In this document: in pieces, positions 40,954 to 53,283 of the stretch
Position numbering within the stretch: the first letter of the stretch is position 1
Layout: each line of letters begins with the position of its first letter
DNA from: Rhodococcus sp. KRD162
GTDB lineage: Bacteria; Actinomycetota; Actinomycetes; Mycobacteriales; Mycobacteriaceae
DNA length: 64,000 nt
Reading direction: 5' to 3'
Assembly (NCBI RefSeq): GCF_017168335.1
Contig: NZ_JABFAU010000005.1
Location: forward strand, 368,575 to 432,574
The notes under the pieces: model-generated
The model's input: only the letters and a program-made list of their open reading frames with translations
What the model was told of the DNA's origin: nothing
The model's database searches: none
Made by a program: the position numbers and the translations under genes

Positions 40954-40982
40954 AGTCTATCCCAGCTTGGTCTCGGACACAA
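40954..40982 (-). promoter_or_regulatory. rRNA operon promoter
   Basis: On the minus strand TTGTGT (40977-40982) and TAGACT (40954-40959) are spaced by exactly 17 nt, like mycobacterial rrn promoters. Predicted transcription starts near 40947, giving a leader of about 250 nt. The stretch 40983-41246 further upstream may hold additional rrn promoters; I see no gene in it. Confidence 0.7.
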
Positions 40983-41246
40983 GGCCCGACTCTTGGGGGA
41001 TACAACCTGCCAAGCCACACGTCCAACCTCGTTCACCCAATCAACCAAGACCGGGTCGGTGTTCGTCGCTCTGACTCGACAAAAGTTACGCGACCGACCC
41101 CACCCGCGCAAATCGGCTGGTGAATCCGGCTGTCGACGGCATATGCGCAGGTCCGAGCGCGTATGTGTGCACGCCTGCTCCGCCACGCGAACAAATCCTG
41201 CCGTGTGACGCCAGCCATATTTCGCGAAACGCCGGAGAATCGGGTT

Positions 41247-41930
41247 TCAGGCGCGCGCCAACGCGGCGACATGATCCGGCTCTACCAGGTGCGGTTCCAC
41301 ATCATCGGCACGTTCTGCCCGCCCGAGGCTTTCACCGATCGGAACTACTCCGGCCCACACTCCCCCGGCGGCAACGTCGGAGTCATCGTCGATCGGTCCG
41401 CCGGCACGTGCCTTCACCGATGCTTCGTACAGCGGAAGCGCCAGCACGCTGGTCGCCGCAAGTTCCTTTCTGGAATGCGCCCGCAGGTGCGCACTCCTCC
41501 CAGGAACGACCTGATCGACGATCGCGTCCAACGCGCGTATGCGCTCGTCCTCGTCCGCGACTCGACGTGGCCGACCCACGACAACGGCACTTCGATAGTT
41601 CATCGAGTGATGAAACGCCGAACGCGCCAGGACCAGGCCGTCGACGACCGTCACCGTCACACAGATGTCCTGCGTCGGAGCCTCCACCAGGCTTCGCGAG
41701 GCCACCGAACCATGGAGATACAGGGTGCCGGCCCGGTCCGGACCCTCCGGATCCACGCCGAACACCGTCGGAAGCACGCGCGGAAGACGATCGACCACCA
41801 CACCGATATGGCAGAGGCGCGCAGAGCGAAGAACATCGAGCAGCGCCGCCCGCTCCTGTTGTGCGCGATGCCGACCCCGGATCACTGTGGTTCTGGGCGT
41901 CGGGGACAGCAGCACCTCGTCATCGGTCAT
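41247..41930 (-). CDS. Pyridoxamine 5'-phosphate oxidase-family (flavin-binding split-barrel) protein
   Basis: A 227-residue FMN-binding split-barrel protein (PNPOx-like): ARLCHIGVVVDRLPRVLPTV, TLYLHGSVASRSLVEA, VLARSAFHHSMNYRSAVVVG. Such proteins bind FMN or F420 and are often next to, and divergent from, MocR regulators, as here. A role in vitamin B6 or flavin-linked reduction is inferred. The start MTDDEVLLSPTPRTT gives the usual family N-terminus; an in-frame ATG at 41972 lies within the divergent operator region. Confidence 0.82.
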   Translation of the reverse strand: MTDDEVLLSPTPRTTVIRGRHRAQQERAALLDVLRSARLCHIGVVVDRLPRVLPTVFGVDPEGPDRAGTLYLHGSVASRSLVEAPTQDICVTVTVVDGLVLARSAFHHSMNYRSAVVVGRPRRVADEDERIRALDAIVDQVVPGRSAHLRAHSRKELAATSVLALPLYEASVKARAGGPIDDDSDVAAGGVWAGVVPIGESLGRAERADDVEPHLVEPDHVAALARA

Positions 41931-41950
41931 GCTCTTACGATGCCTCGCAT

Positions 41951-41996
41951 GTGGCTTACTGTCATGGTCCATTATTGAAGAACATAGGTAGGCCAC
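41951..41996. promoter_or_regulatory. Divergent mocR/PNPOx control region with inverted repeats
   Basis: GTGGCTTAC (41951-41959) and GTAGGCCAC (41988-41996) are inverted with 8 of 9 matches, and ATGGTCCAT (41964-41972) between them is a perfect odd palindrome. This matches the position expected for MocR autoregulatory sites. Confidence 0.45.
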
Positions 41997-42023
41997 TTAC
42001 CGGGCCGGAACGGGGATCGTTCG

Positions 42024-43427
42024 ATGGGCATGCCACCGAACTCACTGTCCATAGCGGTCGATCGGTCCGACCGGCGCACGCTGCCTGTTCAGGTAGCCGA
42101 TGGAATCCGTGCGGCCATCGATCGCGGAGCCCTCGTGCCGGGTGCCCGATTACCCAGTACCAGAGCACTTTCCGACGAACTGGGCTTGGCTCGAGCGGTA
42201 GCGGAGAAAGCATACGAACAGTTGATCGCCGAGGGATGGCTCGACGCACGCCGCGGATCAGGAACCTACGTTCGAGACATTCCGCATGCAGTTCGGTCAC
42301 GCCGCACTTCACGCCGAACCCCGCAACCCCCTCTCCCTTCGGAGCGAATTTCGCTGCGCCCGGGAATACCGTGGACTCCACCCCGAGCGTCCGAGGCGTG
42401 GAGGCGGGCCTGGCGCGATGTCGGCACTTCGCCGCCGCCGGGTGCCTATCCCGATCCGGCAGGCTCGCTCGAACTGAGACGTCGCATCGCGGATCTGCTG
42501 GGACGTACACGTGGACTGCACACCGACGCGGATTCGATCGTCGTCACCACCGGCAGCATCCACGGTCTCGATCTGGCGCTCGGCGCCCTGTCGACGACTG
42601 ATTGCGTCGAACACGTTCTGGCACTGGAGAATCCGGGATATCGAGCGGCCGCCGCTCTCGCGGCGCATCGTGGTTGGGCCGTTCACGATGTCCCTGTCGA
42701 TCGCGAGGGCCTCGTCATCGAAAGCCTCCGATCGGTGCCTCCCGGCGCACCCGCCATCTACGTCACCCCGTCGCATCAGTACCCGACCGGCGGACTCATG
42801 CCCATCGGTCGCCGGCGTGCATTGGCAGACTGGGCACGACAGACCGGATCGACCATCATCGAGGACGATTACGATTCCGAATTCCGTTACGGCATAGCAC
42901 CTTTACCCACAGTGACTGAACTCGTTCCGGACCGTGCCGTCTACCTGGGCACCGTTTCGAAGACCTTGGGTGCCGGTGTGCGGTTGGGATGGATGGTCGC
43001 TCCCCCGGCATTGGTCGATCGCATCACCGAAACGCGACGCGCGATCGGCGACCACCCATCGGTCCCCATTCAGCACGCCATGACCGCCCTTCTACGCGAC
43101 GGCGAATGGGACCGATCCGTACGCAGTGCACGTCGGATCTATCGAGCGCGTGACCGCGTTGTTGCCGCCGCGCTCTCACGATTCGGCGAACTTCGGGGCG
43201 TCGGTGCCGGTCTGCACACAGTCCTCGTACTCGATCCCGCCGTCGCACGCGAGATTGCGACCGTATGCGCCGACAACGGGGTCGACCTGCCCACTCTCGC
43301 GCACTCGACCCGCTCGCCGACTTCGGACGGCGGAATCGTCGTCGGCTACGGGGCTCTGGCGGAGGATCAATTCGAGCGCGCACTACAAGTGTTGGTCGAC
43401 GCTCTCCACGACAGATCGGTCAGCTGA
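42024..43427 (+). CDS. MocR-type regulator (GntR HTH fused to aminotransferase-like domain, PdxR group)
   Basis: A 467-residue fusion. The GntR winged helix ([54 protein letters not shown]) occupies residues 15-90. The fold-type I aminotransferase domain follows, with [12 protein letters not shown] and the PLP-lysine motif [16 protein letters not shown]. MocR proteins sense PLP or an amine adduct; PdxR members control pyridoxal phosphate synthesis. It is divergent from a PNPOx-family gene, its probable target. Its 3' end overlaps murA by 8 nt on the opposite strand. Confidence 0.92.
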   Translation: MGMPPNSLSIAVDRSDRRTLPVQVADGIRAAIDRGALVPGARLPSTRALSDELGLARAVAEKAYEQLIAEGWLDARRGSGTYVRDIPHAVRSRRTSRRTPQPPLPSERISLRPGIPWTPPRASEAWRRAWRDVGTSPPPGAYPDPAGSLELRRRIADLLGRTRGLHTDADSIVVTTGSIHGLDLALGALSTTDCVEHVLALENPGYRAAAALAAHRGWAVHDVPVDREGLVIESLRSVPPGAPAIYVTPSHQYPTGGLMPIGRRRALADWARQTGSTIIEDDYDSEFRYGIAPLPTVTELVPDRAVYLGTVSKTLGAGVRLGWMVAPPALVDRITETRRAIGDHPSVPIQHAMTALLRDGEWDRSVRSARRIYRARDRVVAAALSRFGELRGVGAGLHTVLVLDPAVAREIATVCADNGVDLPTLAHSTRSPTSDGGIVVGYGALAEDQFERALQVLVDALHDRSVS

Positions 43428-44673
43428 CCCGTTCGATGCTCCCACCGAGAGCAGTCAGATTCTCCACGAATCGTGGATAACCCCTGTCGATGTGGAACAC
43501 ATCGTGCACCTCGGTCGTACCGTCCGCGACGAGCCCCGCAAGCACCAGACCGGCCCCGGCCCGAATGTCGGAGGACCACACCGGCGCGCTGGAAAGCTGC
43601 GGCACACCCCGCACCACGGCATGGTGGCCATCGGTACGAGCGTCGGCGCCCAGTCGGATCATTTCCTCGACGAACCGGAACCGGGCCTCGAACACGTTCT
43701 CGGTGATCATCGACGTCCCGTCTGCGACGGTCGCGAGCCCGATCGCCATCGGCTGAAGATCGGTGGGGAAACCCGGATACGGGAGGGTCGCAAAGTTCAC
43801 TGCCCGTGGACGCTCGTGCTGAACGACGCGGAAACCGTCCGGTTCGCTGCTCACCTCGGCGCCAGCAGATCGCAACTTGTCCAGTACCAGCGACAGATGC
43901 TTCGGGTTCACCCCGCGCACACGCACGTTACCCCGCGTCATAGCGGCCGCGATGCCCCACGTAGCGGCCACGATTCGATCACCGATCACCCGATGAGTCG
44001 TCGGCTTCAGCGCGCTGACACCACGGATGGTCAGGGTCGAGGTACCCGCGCCGCGAACATCGGCACCCATCTCGTTGAGCATGTTGCACACGTCGACGAT
44101 GTCCGGTTCGCGGGCGGCGTTGTCGATGACCGTCTCGCCCGTGGCGAGTACTGCGGCCATCAGAATGTTCTCGGTGGCTCCGACGGACGGAAACGCCAGC
44201 CTGATGTTCGCACCACGTAGTTCGTCTGCTTCTGCCACGACACACCCGTGCTGAATTTCGCTGCGCGCTCCCAGCAATTGCAGTCCGGACTGGTGCATGT
44301 CGAGTGGGCGCGAGCCGATCGCATCGCCGCCGGGTAGAGCTACGACGGCTCTCTTGCAGCGCGCGACCAGCGGACCCAGAACGCATACCGACGCCCGGAA
44401 CTGCCGAACGGCCGCAAAATCGGCGTGATATTTGGGCATGGCAGGCGTTGTTATGTGAACGACCGAACCTTCCAGCACGACCTCGCAGCCGAGCCCGCGC
44501 AACACCTCGGCCATGAGCGGCACATCCAGGATGTCGGGGCAATTGGTGATTGTGCTGGTTCCTTCGGCGAGCAGCGCCGCGGCCATCAATTTGAGGACGC
44601 TGTTTTTCGCACCACCGACCGACACCTCACCGACGAGGCGGTTACCACCGTTGACCAAAAAGCGTTCACTCAC
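43420..44673 (-). CDS. murA: UDP-N-acetylglucosamine 1-carboxyvinyltransferase
   Basis: A 417-residue MurA, the first committed enzyme of peptidoglycan synthesis (PEP + UDP-GlcNAc). [20 protein letters not shown] is the conserved N-terminus with the catalytic Lys. The active-site loop reads [16 protein letters not shown], with Asp117 where E. coli has Cys115; Cys-to-Asp in this position confers fosfomycin insensitivity and is the native state in Mycobacterium tuberculosis. The start is GTG ([10 protein letters not shown]). It is the last gene before the rRNA leader region in this chromosome block. Confidence 0.96.
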   Translation of the reverse strand: MSERFLVNGGNRLVGEVSVGGAKNSVLKLMAAALLAEGTSTITNCPDILDVPLMAEVLRGLGCEVVLEGSVVHITTPAMPKYHADFAAVRQFRASVCVLGPLVARCKRAVVALPGGDAIGSRPLDMHQSGLQLLGARSEIQHGCVVAEADELRGANIRLAFPSVGATENILMAAVLATGETVIDNAAREPDIVDVCNMLNEMGADVRGAGTSTLTIRGVSALKPTTHRVIGDRIVAATWGIAAAMTRGNVRVRGVNPKHLSLVLDKLRSAGAEVSSEPDGFRVVQHERPRAVNFATLPYPGFPTDLQPMAIGLATVADGTSMITENVFEARFRFVEEMIRLGADARTDGHHAVVRGVPQLSSAPVWSSDIRAGAGLVLAGLVADGTTEVHDVFHIDRGYPRFVENLTALGGSIERVS

Positions 44674-44727
44674 TTCGACAGAGTAGCCAGCGGGACCGGC
44701 CGACACCCGCGCGGTACCGTAGCGGCC

Positions 44728-45327
44728 ATGAGAGTTCATCTCACTCGCATCTACACGAGAACCGGCGACGACGGAACGACCGGCCTCAGCGACTTCTCGC
44801 GGGTGTCCAAGAACGACCAACGACTGGTTGCCTACGCAGATTGCGACGAGACCAATGCGAGTCTCGGAGTCGTACTGGCACTGGGCAATCCGCCAGAATC
44901 GGTGCAGTCCGTGATCCGGACGATCCAGAGCGATCTGTTCGACGCGGGGGCCGATCTGTCGACCCCGGTAGTCGAGAATCCGCAGTACCCACCGCTGCGG
45001 ATCGACCAGAGCTACATCGACCGCATCGAAGGCTGGTGCGACGAATTCAACGAAGACCTCACCGCGCTGACATCGTTCATCCTGCCGGGGGGAACGCCAT
45101 TGGGTGCGCTGCTGCACGTGTCTCGAACGGTGGCCAGACGCGCAGAACGGTCGGCCTGGGCTGCGGTGCACGCGAGTCCGGAGACGACGAGCGAGTTGCC
45201 GGCGAAATACCTCAACCGTCTGTCCGACCTGCTGTTCATTCTGAGCCGATACGCCAATCCGGACGGCGATGTTCAGTGGGTTCCCGGATCGAGCCGTACA
45301 TCCAGCGGGCCCACCGAGAACTCCTGA
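44728..45327 (+). CDS. Cob(I)yrinic acid a,c-diamide adenosyltransferase (PduO type)
   Basis: A 199-residue PduO-type ATP:corrinoid adenosyltransferase. The N-terminal ATP-binding motif is [20 protein letters not shown], and the later helix [14 protein letters not shown] carries the conserved R-x-x-E-R. It makes adenosylcobalamin in the cytosol. It is divergent from murA and its stop abuts the convergent DUF2550 stop with no spacer. The ATG before [12 protein letters not shown] is conserved. Confidence 0.93.
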   Translation: MRVHLTRIYTRTGDDGTTGLSDFSRVSKNDQRLVAYADCDETNASLGVVLALGNPPESVQSVIRTIQSDLFDAGADLSTPVVENPQYPPLRIDQSYIDRIEGWCDEFNEDLTALTSFILPGGTPLGALLHVSRTVARRAERSAWAAVHASPETTSELPAKYLNRLSDLLFILSRYANPDGDVQWVPGSSRTSSGPTENS

Positions 45328-45765
45328 TCAGACCGCCGGACGGGGGCGTCGCGAGCGTCCGGAGGGCCGAGACTCGACCCAGGACAGGAACGCGGTCAGT
45401 GCACTTCTGTCCAGCGCGATCTCGTACTGCTTTTCGCTGCCGGACAGTTCCAATACAGCGATGTCGGCTGTCATGATGTCGAATTCGGTATCCCGTGGGG
45501 ACCGTCTATCCCCTACGTGAATATCCTGGCGACCCAGCCGATGATCCGGGCCCGGACGCAAACTCGACAGTTTGAAGAACACGAGTGTGTTGTCGCCGTA
45601 GCGAATGATGCCGTGCCGCCAGCCGGTGCCACCCTCGGAAGGCAACACCCGCATGATCGCTGCGGTGCCCCCACGTCGCAGAACCATCAGGCGGTACGCA
45701 AAAGCCGCGACGAGCCCCGCGAGCAGCACAACCAGAATGATCAGAACAATCAATCCGATGTGCAT
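45328..45765 (-). CDS. DUF2550 membrane-anchored protein
   Basis: A 145-residue protein with one N-terminal membrane helix (GLIVLIILVVLLAGLVAAFA) and a cytosolic domain (GGTGWRHGIIRYGDNTLVFF, DIAVLELSGSEKQYEIALDR) typical of DUF2550. It follows atpC on the same strand as in Mycobacterium (Rv1312), where its role is unknown. Confidence 0.9.
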   Translation of the reverse strand: MHIGLIVLIILVVLLAGLVAAFAYRLMVLRRGGTAAIMRVLPSEGGTGWRHGIIRYGDNTLVFFKLSSLRPGPDHRLGRQDIHVGDRRSPRDTEFDIMTADIAVLELSGSEKQYEIALDRSALTAFLSWVESRPSGRSRRPRPAV

Positions 45766-45794
45766 CGCAGGTCTCGTCGCGGCTTCTCGTGAAC

Positions 45795-46178
45795 CTAGGA
45801 CCGCTCGACAGCGCGGATACGACCCTTGGCCACAGCGATGGCCTCGAGGTCGTCACCGTTCTCTGCCACTACGGCCCGTGCCGCCTCGACATCGATGTCG
45901 TCGGCGAAATCGGCCGATTCTGCCAGCACGGTGACCGTCTTGCCCGTCACCGACAGGAATCCACCGTGGACGGCCGCAATGAGCTTCTCGCCGTCCGTGG
46001 TCGTGATCGACACCGTGCCGCCCTCGATCAACTGCCCGAGGACGGGCTCGTGGCCGACCATGATGCCGATCTCACCTTCGGTGGTCTGAGCGCTGACGAT
46101 GGTCGCGGTACCGGACCACAGCTTTTGCTCCACAGCGACCAGAGAGACCTCCATGCCGCTCTTCTCGGAAGAAGTCAC
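45795..46178 (-). CDS. atpC: ATP synthase F1 epsilon subunit
   Basis: A 127-residue epsilon subunit; the N-terminal beta-sandwich is seen ([53 protein letters not shown]). The C-terminal helical hairpin is shorter than in E. coli, as in mycobacteria, which alters inhibition of ATP hydrolysis. The start is uncertain: GTG 46178 is listed, ATG 46154 would give 119 residues. It is the last F1Fo gene. Confidence 0.94.
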   Translation of the reverse strand: MTSSEKSGMEVSLVAVEQKLWSGTATIVSAQTTEGEIGIMVGHEPVLGQLIEGGTVSITTTDGEKLIAAVHGGFLSVTGKTVTVLAESADFADDIDVEAARAVVAENGDDLEAIAVAKGRIRAVERS

Positions 46179-46184
46179 GTCGGT

Positions 46185-47636
<1,452 letters not shown>

Positions 47637-48608
47637 TTAGTCACTTCCTGCGCTGTCGGCCAACGCGTTGGCGCCACCGACGATTTCGCTGATTTCCTGG
47701 GTGATCTGGGCCTGCCGAGCCTGGTTGGCCTGACGGCTCAAGGTCTCGACCAATTCGTTCGCGTTGTCCGTCGCTGCCTTCATGGCGGTACGACGCGCCG
47801 CGGACTCCGACGCTGCAGCATCGAGCAACGATGCATAGATCCGGGTGCTGATGTACTTCGGGAGCAGGGCCGAGAGCAACGTTCCCGCTTCCGGCTCGAA
47901 CTCGTACTGTGCCTGGATGTCCGCATCGGGTGCATCCGTCAGCCCGTCCGGTCCCTTTTTGATCTCCTCGTCGGTGTACGAGATCTCCAACGGAGCCATC
48001 CGGCGAACTTCCGGCTTCTGCGTCAGCATCGACACGAACCGGGTGTAGACGATATGCAGCTCGTCCACGCCCTCGACGGTGCCTTCACCGTTGGGGGCGT
48101 CGACCTCGGTACCCGAACCGGCCATGAACAGCTCGACCAGATGCTTGCTGGCCTTGGCCGCGTCGGCGTAGCCGGGCTCCTGGGAAAAGCCGGTCCAGGA
48201 GCCTTTCACATCGCGCTCACGGAACGTGTAGTAGCCGAGACCTTTGGCACCCAACACGTAGATGACCGGATCCTTGCCCTCGGAGCGAAGCAGCTGGAAC
48301 AGCTCCTCGGACTCCTTGAGGACGTTGGAGTTGTAGCCGCCGCACATGCCGCGGTCACTGGTCACGACCAGAACCGCAGCCCGCTTGGGCTCGGCCCGCT
48401 CGTTGAGCAGTGGGTGGTCGAGCGCACTCGATGCGCTTGCCAACGCGGAGAGCACCTTGGTGATTTCTTCCGCGTACGGCTTGGACGCAGCCACACGGGC
48501 CTGGGCTTTGGTGATCCGCGACGTGGCGATCAGCTCTTGGGCCTTGGTGATCTTCTTGGTCGAGTTGACCGACTTGATGCGGGAGCGAAGCTCGAGAATG
48601 CTTGCCAT
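47637..48608 (-). CDS. atpG: ATP synthase F1 gamma subunit
   Basis: A 323-residue rotor-shaft subunit. The N-terminal coiled-coil helix begins [20 protein letters not shown] and the C-terminal one contains [20 protein letters not shown]. It is about 35 residues longer than E. coli AtpG because of a central insertion ([20 protein letters not shown] and neighbours), in the position of the actinobacterial gamma loop. Confidence 0.97.
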   Translation of the reverse strand: MASILELRSRIKSVNSTKKITKAQELIATSRITKAQARVAASKPYAEEITKVLSALASASSALDHPLLNERAEPKRAAVLVVTSDRGMCGGYNSNVLKESEELFQLLRSEGKDPVIYVLGAKGLGYYTFRERDVKGSWTGFSQEPGYADAAKASKHLVELFMAGSGTEVDAPNGEGTVEGVDELHIVYTRFVSMLTQKPEVRRMAPLEISYTDEEIKKGPDGLTDAPDADIQAQYEFEPEAGTLLSALLPKYISTRIYASLLDAAASESAARRTAMKAATDNANELVETLSRQANQARQAQITQEISEIVGGANALADSAGSD

Positions 48609-48660
48609 CTAGCTGTTCACGCTCCCTTCTGTGCTCGTGGTGTCACCTGTCATCGCCGGC

Positions 48661-50304
48661 CTACTTGCTGACTGTCTTGCGGGTGACGTTGACCTGCTCC
48701 TGGCTGACCTCGTCGGCGTCGAGGGTGTCCGCCTCCGCCTCGTTGACGACACGGTTACCCTCCGAGTCGACGAATCCGGCCTTGAACTTGTCGGTCGCCT
48801 CGACGAGCGCCTTCTGGTTGTCCTCGTCGAGCGCCTTGCCACCGGCGATGCTGTCGTACACGCCGCTTGCGTTGCGGTGCAGGTCCTCGAGCAGTTCGGT
48901 CTCGAAACGGCGGACGTCACCAACCGGCACCGAGTCGAAGGTGCCCTGGCCCGCGAGCCAGATCGACACGATCTGGTCCTCGACGGCAACCGGCGAGTAC
49001 TGATCCTGCTTGAGCAGCTCCACCAGGCGTGCGCCGCGCTCGAGCTGCGCCTTGGAGGCCGCGTCGAGATCGGATGCGAACGCCGAGAAGGCTTCCAGCT
49101 CGCGGAACTGAGCGAGCTCGAGACGGAGGGATCCGGAGACCTTCTTCATGCCCTTGGTCTGCGCAGCGCCACCGACTCGGGACACCGAGATACCGACGTT
49201 GATGGCCGGTCGAACGCCCTTGTTGAACAGGTCCGATTCGAGGAAGACCTGGCCGTCGGTGATGGAGATGACGTTGGTCGGGATGTATGCCGAGACGTCG
49301 TTGGCCTTGGTCTCGATGATCGGCAGTGCCGTCAACGATCCGCCACCGAGCTCGTCGGAGAGCTTCGCCGAACGCTCCAGCAGACGGGAGTGCAGGTAGA
49401 AGACGTCACCGGGGTATGCCTCGCGGCCCGGCGGGCGACGCAGCAGCAGCGAGATGGCACGGTAGGCCTCGGCCTGCTTGGTCAGGTCGTCGAACACGAT
49501 CAGGACGTGCTTGCCCTGGTACATCCAGTGCTGGCCGATGGCCGAGCCGGTGTACGGGGCGAGCCACTTGAAGCCGGCGGAGTCCGAGGCGGGAGCGGCA
49601 ACGATCGTGGTGTATTCGAGTGCGCCGCGCTCTTCCAGTGCAGCCTTGACGCCTGCAATCGTGGAGCCCTTCTGGCCGATGGCGACGTAGATGCAGCGAA
49701 CCTGCTTCTTCTCGTCGCCGCTCTCCCAGTTGGCCTTCTGGTTCAAGATCGCATCGACGCAGACCGCGGTCTTGCCGGTCTTGCGGTCGCCGATGATGAG
49801 CTGGCGCTGGCCGCGTCCGATCGGGGTCATGGCGTCGATGGCCTTGATGCCGGTCTGCAGCGGCTCCTCGACGGGCTGGCGCTCGAGTACCGACGCTGCC
49901 TGCAGTTCGAGGGCGCGGGTCTCGGAGGACTCGATATCGCCGAGTCCGTCGATGGGCTTGCCGAGGGGGTCCACGACGCGACCGAGGTAGCCGTCGCCCA
50001 CGGGGACCGACAGCACGTCTCCGGTGCGCTTGACTTCCTGGCCCTCTTCGATGTGCTCGTAGTCACCGAGGACAACGGCACCGATCTCGGTGGCATCCAG
50101 GTTCAGCGCGACACCGAGGACTCCCCCGGGAAATTCCAGGAGTTCGTTGGACATCGCCGACGGCAATCCGGACACGTGAGCGATTCCGTCGCTCGTGTCC
50201 GTAACCGTGCCGACCTCCTCGCGGGAAGACTCCGGTGAGTAGCTCGCGGTGAAGTTATCGATCGCGCTACGGATCTCGTCGGAGGAGATCGTCAGCTCCG
50301 CCAT
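48661..50304 (-). CDS. atpA: ATP synthase F1 alpha subunit
   Basis: A 547-residue alpha subunit. The non-catalytic nucleotide site is [19 protein letters not shown] (about residue 172). A C-terminal extension ([20 protein letters not shown] onward) beyond the usual ~510 residues is characteristic of actinobacteria; in mycobacteria it suppresses ATP hydrolysis. It sits between atpH and atpG in the standard order. Confidence 0.98.
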   Translation of the reverse strand: MAELTISSDEIRSAIDNFTASYSPESSREEVGTVTDTSDGIAHVSGLPSAMSNELLEFPGGVLGVALNLDATEIGAVVLGDYEHIEEGQEVKRTGDVLSVPVGDGYLGRVVDPLGKPIDGLGDIESSETRALELQAASVLERQPVEEPLQTGIKAIDAMTPIGRGQRQLIIGDRKTGKTAVCVDAILNQKANWESGDEKKQVRCIYVAIGQKGSTIAGVKAALEERGALEYTTIVAAPASDSAGFKWLAPYTGSAIGQHWMYQGKHVLIVFDDLTKQAEAYRAISLLLRRPPGREAYPGDVFYLHSRLLERSAKLSDELGGGSLTALPIIETKANDVSAYIPTNVISITDGQVFLESDLFNKGVRPAINVGISVSRVGGAAQTKGMKKVSGSLRLELAQFRELEAFSAFASDLDAASKAQLERGARLVELLKQDQYSPVAVEDQIVSIWLAGQGTFDSVPVGDVRRFETELLEDLHRNASGVYDSIAGGKALDEDNQKALVEATDKFKAGFVDSEGNRVVNEAEADTLDADEVSQEQVNVTRKTVSK

Positions 50305-50392
50305 AGTGTTTCCTGCTCTTCCTTCAAATGATCGCGGGGTGAAATGTCTCGAAAGTCGAGACGCTTCTTCTCGTTACTGTGTCCGTGTCGGA

Positions 50393-51232
50393 CTATTTGA
50401 GCGTCTTTCGCAATGCAGCGAGGCGACCTGCCCCGCTACCGTCGATGACCTCGTCGCCGATACGAACGACAAGTCCGCTGAGCAGTTCGGTATCGACCTC
50501 TACGTGCACCGTGATCTGCTTGCCGTAGGTACGGGTCAAGGTTGCGGTCAGCTTCTCGAGCTGGCTCTCGTTCAGCGGGGCTGCGCTACGTACGTGAGCG
50601 ACTGCCCGGTCGCGCTGCTGCGCAGCCAGATCGGCGAGTTCGTTCAGCACGTCGGCCGGAGCCGTCTTGCGCGGACGCGTCACAGCCTGAACTGCCAACG
50701 CCTCCGTGACCGCGGTGACCTTGCCGTAGAGCAGGCGACCGAGCAGTTCACGCTTGGCCTGTGACGGCTTCGAGCGATCCGACAGTGCCTGTTCGAGCTG
50801 CGGGTTGGCCGCCACGATGCGTCCGAGCCGGAACAACTCGTCCTCGACCGTGTCCAACTGATCCTGATCTGCTGCGGCGCGCAGCAGAGCCTCACGCCCC
50901 AGCTCGACGAGAGAGTTCAGCAGGTCGCGAGCCGTGGACCAGTTTTCACCGGCCGCAGCTTTGACGATCGTCGCCGTCACATCGGACACCTGGCCGGAGA
51001 AGACCTCTCCGGCCAGATCGCTTCGCCGAGCGCCCTCGACCGACGAATCGGACAGGGCGGTACGCAACGTGCGCTGCGCGTCGAGTGTCTCGACGACGGC
51101 GAACAACTCGGTACCGGTCTGCGCAGCGACGGCTGTCGCCTCGCCTCCCGACGCGGATCCCAGAGCTTCGTCGGCAGCCGACCGCGTGCGGGCGAGCGCC
51201 TCACGAGAGGTTGCGTACATGGTCCGACTCAC
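50393..51232 (-). CDS. atpH: ATP synthase delta subunit (long form)
   Basis: A 279-residue delta (OSCP) subunit. The C-terminal half has [20 protein letters not shown] and [20 protein letters not shown], the conserved OSCP end. It is about 100 residues longer than the E. coli subunit, though shorter than the ~446-residue mycobacterial b-delta fusion, so b and delta are separate here. The GTG start overlaps the atpF stop (GTGA); ATG 51220 ([11 protein letters not shown]) is an alternative. Confidence 0.95.
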   Translation of the reverse strand: MSRTMYATSREALARTRSAADEALGSASGGEATAVAAQTGTELFAVVETLDAQRTLRTALSDSSVEGARRSDLAGEVFSGQVSDVTATIVKAAAGENWSTARDLLNSLVELGREALLRAAADQDQLDTVEDELFRLGRIVAANPQLEQALSDRSKPSQAKRELLGRLLYGKVTAVTEALAVQAVTRPRKTAPADVLNELADLAAQQRDRAVAHVRSAAPLNESQLEKLTATLTRTYGKQITVHVEVDTELLSGLVVRIGDEVIDGSGAGRLAALRKTLK

Positions 51233-51792
51233 TTTCCGGCTGCGGAGTCCGCGGTGACGGAATCCAGCTCATTGAGGAAGCGATCGATCGAACTGGATCG
51301 CTTCGCGTCGTCGGACAGCTGCTCTCCGATGACCTTCTCTGCGAGTTCGACGGCCGTGCGTCCCAGATCTCCACGAAGCTCGGTGACGATCTGCTGACGC
51401 TGGGCAACGAGCTGACTGTGACCGGCGGCCACGATCCGGTCGCTTTCTTCCTGCGCCTTTTCCTTCATCTCGGCGAGAATCGCCTGCCCCTGGGTACGCG
51501 CTTCCTCACGGATCTGCGCGGCCTCGGAGCGAGCGTCGGCCAGCTGAGCGTGGTACTGCTCGAGAGCAGCCTTGGCCTCGGCCTGTGCCTGCTCGGCCTT
51601 CTTGATTCCACCCTCGATCAGCTCCGAACGCTCGGAGAGGACCGTCTGAAAACGCGGAACCACGTACTTCCAGAAGAGGAAACCGATGACGGCGACACAG
51701 ACGAGCGACCAAACGATGTCGTATGTTGCGGGCAGCAGCGGGTTGTAGTCTCCCTCACCCTCCGCTGCCAGCAGCTCAATCGCGTTTGTCAT
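51229..51792 (-). CDS. atpF: ATP synthase Fo b subunit
   Basis: A 187-residue b subunit. One N-terminal membrane helix ([20 protein letters not shown]) is followed by a long charged coiled coil ([20 protein letters not shown] and on) forming the peripheral stalk. The ATG start leaves 7 nt after atpE; an earlier in-frame codon overlaps atpE and is not used. Confidence 0.96.
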   Translation of the reverse strand: MTNAIELLAAEGEGDYNPLLPATYDIVWSLVCVAVIGFLFWKYVVPRFQTVLSERSELIEGGIKKAEQAQAEAKAALEQYHAQLADARSEAAQIREEARTQGQAILAEMKEKAQEESDRIVAAGHSQLVAQRQQIVTELRGDLGRTAVELAEKVIGEQLSDDAKRSSSIDRFLNELDSVTADSAAGK

Positions 51793-51799
51793 CGCGCTC

Positions 51800-52117
<318 letters not shown>

Positions 52118-52909
52118 TCAGTGCGAGTCGGCGTGCAGCGACAGATCGATGTAGATCGCCGTGAGCAGCGCGAAGATGTACGCCTGTAGGAAGATCACCA
52201 GCATCTCGAACATGGTGAACAGGAAGCCCATGATCAACGAGGGTGCAGCGAAGATCTTCAGGCCTGCGGAGGCCTCGAAGAGGAAGAACTGCGTGGCACT
52301 GAAGAACAGCACGAGCATGATGTGGCCGGCGAGCATGTTGGCCAGCAGACGCACCGTCAGCGTGAACGGGCGAAGGACGAAGTTCGAGATGAACTCGAGC
52401 GGGATCAGCAGCACGTGCATGGCCGGCGGGATGCCGGGGATGACGATCGTGCCCTTGACGAACTTGCCGAGGCCGAACTTCTTGACACCGGCGTACACGA
52501 AGGCGACGTATGCGACCGCGGCCAGCACGATCGGCAGCCCGATTCGGGCGTTGGACGAGATGTTCAGGAACGGAATGATCGCACTGAGATTCAACGCGAA
52601 CACCGTGAAGAAGATCGTCATGATGACGGGCAGGAATCGACGTCCCTGTTCCTTACCGAGCACGTCCTCCGCGACGTGGATCCGGACGAAGTCGAGAGCG
52701 ATCTCGGCGACGTTCTGGACTCCACGAGGAACGATCTTGGGGCTGCGCAAGGCGATCAGCATGAAGACGATCAGCAGCGCCGACATCAGGATGCGAATGA
52801 GCATCAGTCGGTCGAGCTCGAACGGGGTTCCCTCGAACAGCACCGCGGGAGGAAAGAAATCGGATAGTGACGGCGGATGGAACTCCGCAGCCAGGTTGGT
52901 GACGCTCAG
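52118..52909 (-). CDS. atpB: ATP synthase Fo a subunit (probable CTG start)
   Basis: A subunit a of about 263 residues with 5-6 membrane helices; the essential Arg is in FTLTVRLLANMLAGHIMLVL and the C-terminal half-channel in FLQAYIFALLTAIYIDLSLH. Conserved family sequence begins SVTNLAAEFHPPSLSDFFPP, but no ATG/GTG/TTG lies there. A CTG codon at 52909 with GGGAGAG 4 nt upstream is the best start. The only canonical upstream start (53074) would add 55 residues without family similarity, and the next GTG (about 52846) would cut conserved residues. Confidence 0.9.
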   Translation of the reverse strand: MSVTNLAAEFHPPSLSDFFPPAVLFEGTPFELDRLMLIRILMSALLIVFMLIALRSPKIVPRGVQNVAEIALDFVRIHVAEDVLGKEQGRRFLPVIMTIFFTVFALNLSAIIPFLNISSNARIGLPIVLAAVAYVAFVYAGVKKFGLGKFVKGTIVIPGIPPAMHVLLIPLEFISNFVLRPFTLTVRLLANMLAGHIMLVLFFSATQFFLFEASAGLKIFAAPSLIMGFLFTMFEMLVIFLQAYIFALLTAIYIDLSLHADSH

Positions 52910-53283
52910 CGGTCTCTCCCGTGTTCGGGCCGCAGCCGGTGACGACTGCGGTTCGATCGGACAATGACGATCTATCAAGTCGACGAAAATCGGCTCGCAA
53001 TCGTCAGAGGCTGAGGCCCGGTCTTCATCGGCCAAGCGTCTGTCGGGTGTCGGCGACTCACGTCGACTCGGCAACTCTCAGGGCAGAACCTTACGTTGCC
53101 GAAGTCGGTGACTCCGGGCCTACTGTAAGGAAGCTCACGCTGACTGCTACCTGCGGGGGTCGAGTCCGGGGAAAAAGTCTCTTTCGTCCCGGTCTTGCCC
53201 ACCGCTTGATGCAAACTTTATCAACAGAACTACGACGTTGTGTAGGCGGGCCTCAGCTTAACCGATTACGACGCCTTGTCGTA

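Noticed and set aside
41120..42601. A 493-codon plus-strand frame over the PNPOx-like gene and mocR start
   Set aside because: Arg/Pro-rich shadow frame; both underlying genes have clear domains.
52910..53074. 55-residue N-terminal extension of the ATP synthase a subunit
   Set aside because: Composition is unlike the family and there is no ribosome site; treated as leader, though not excluded.
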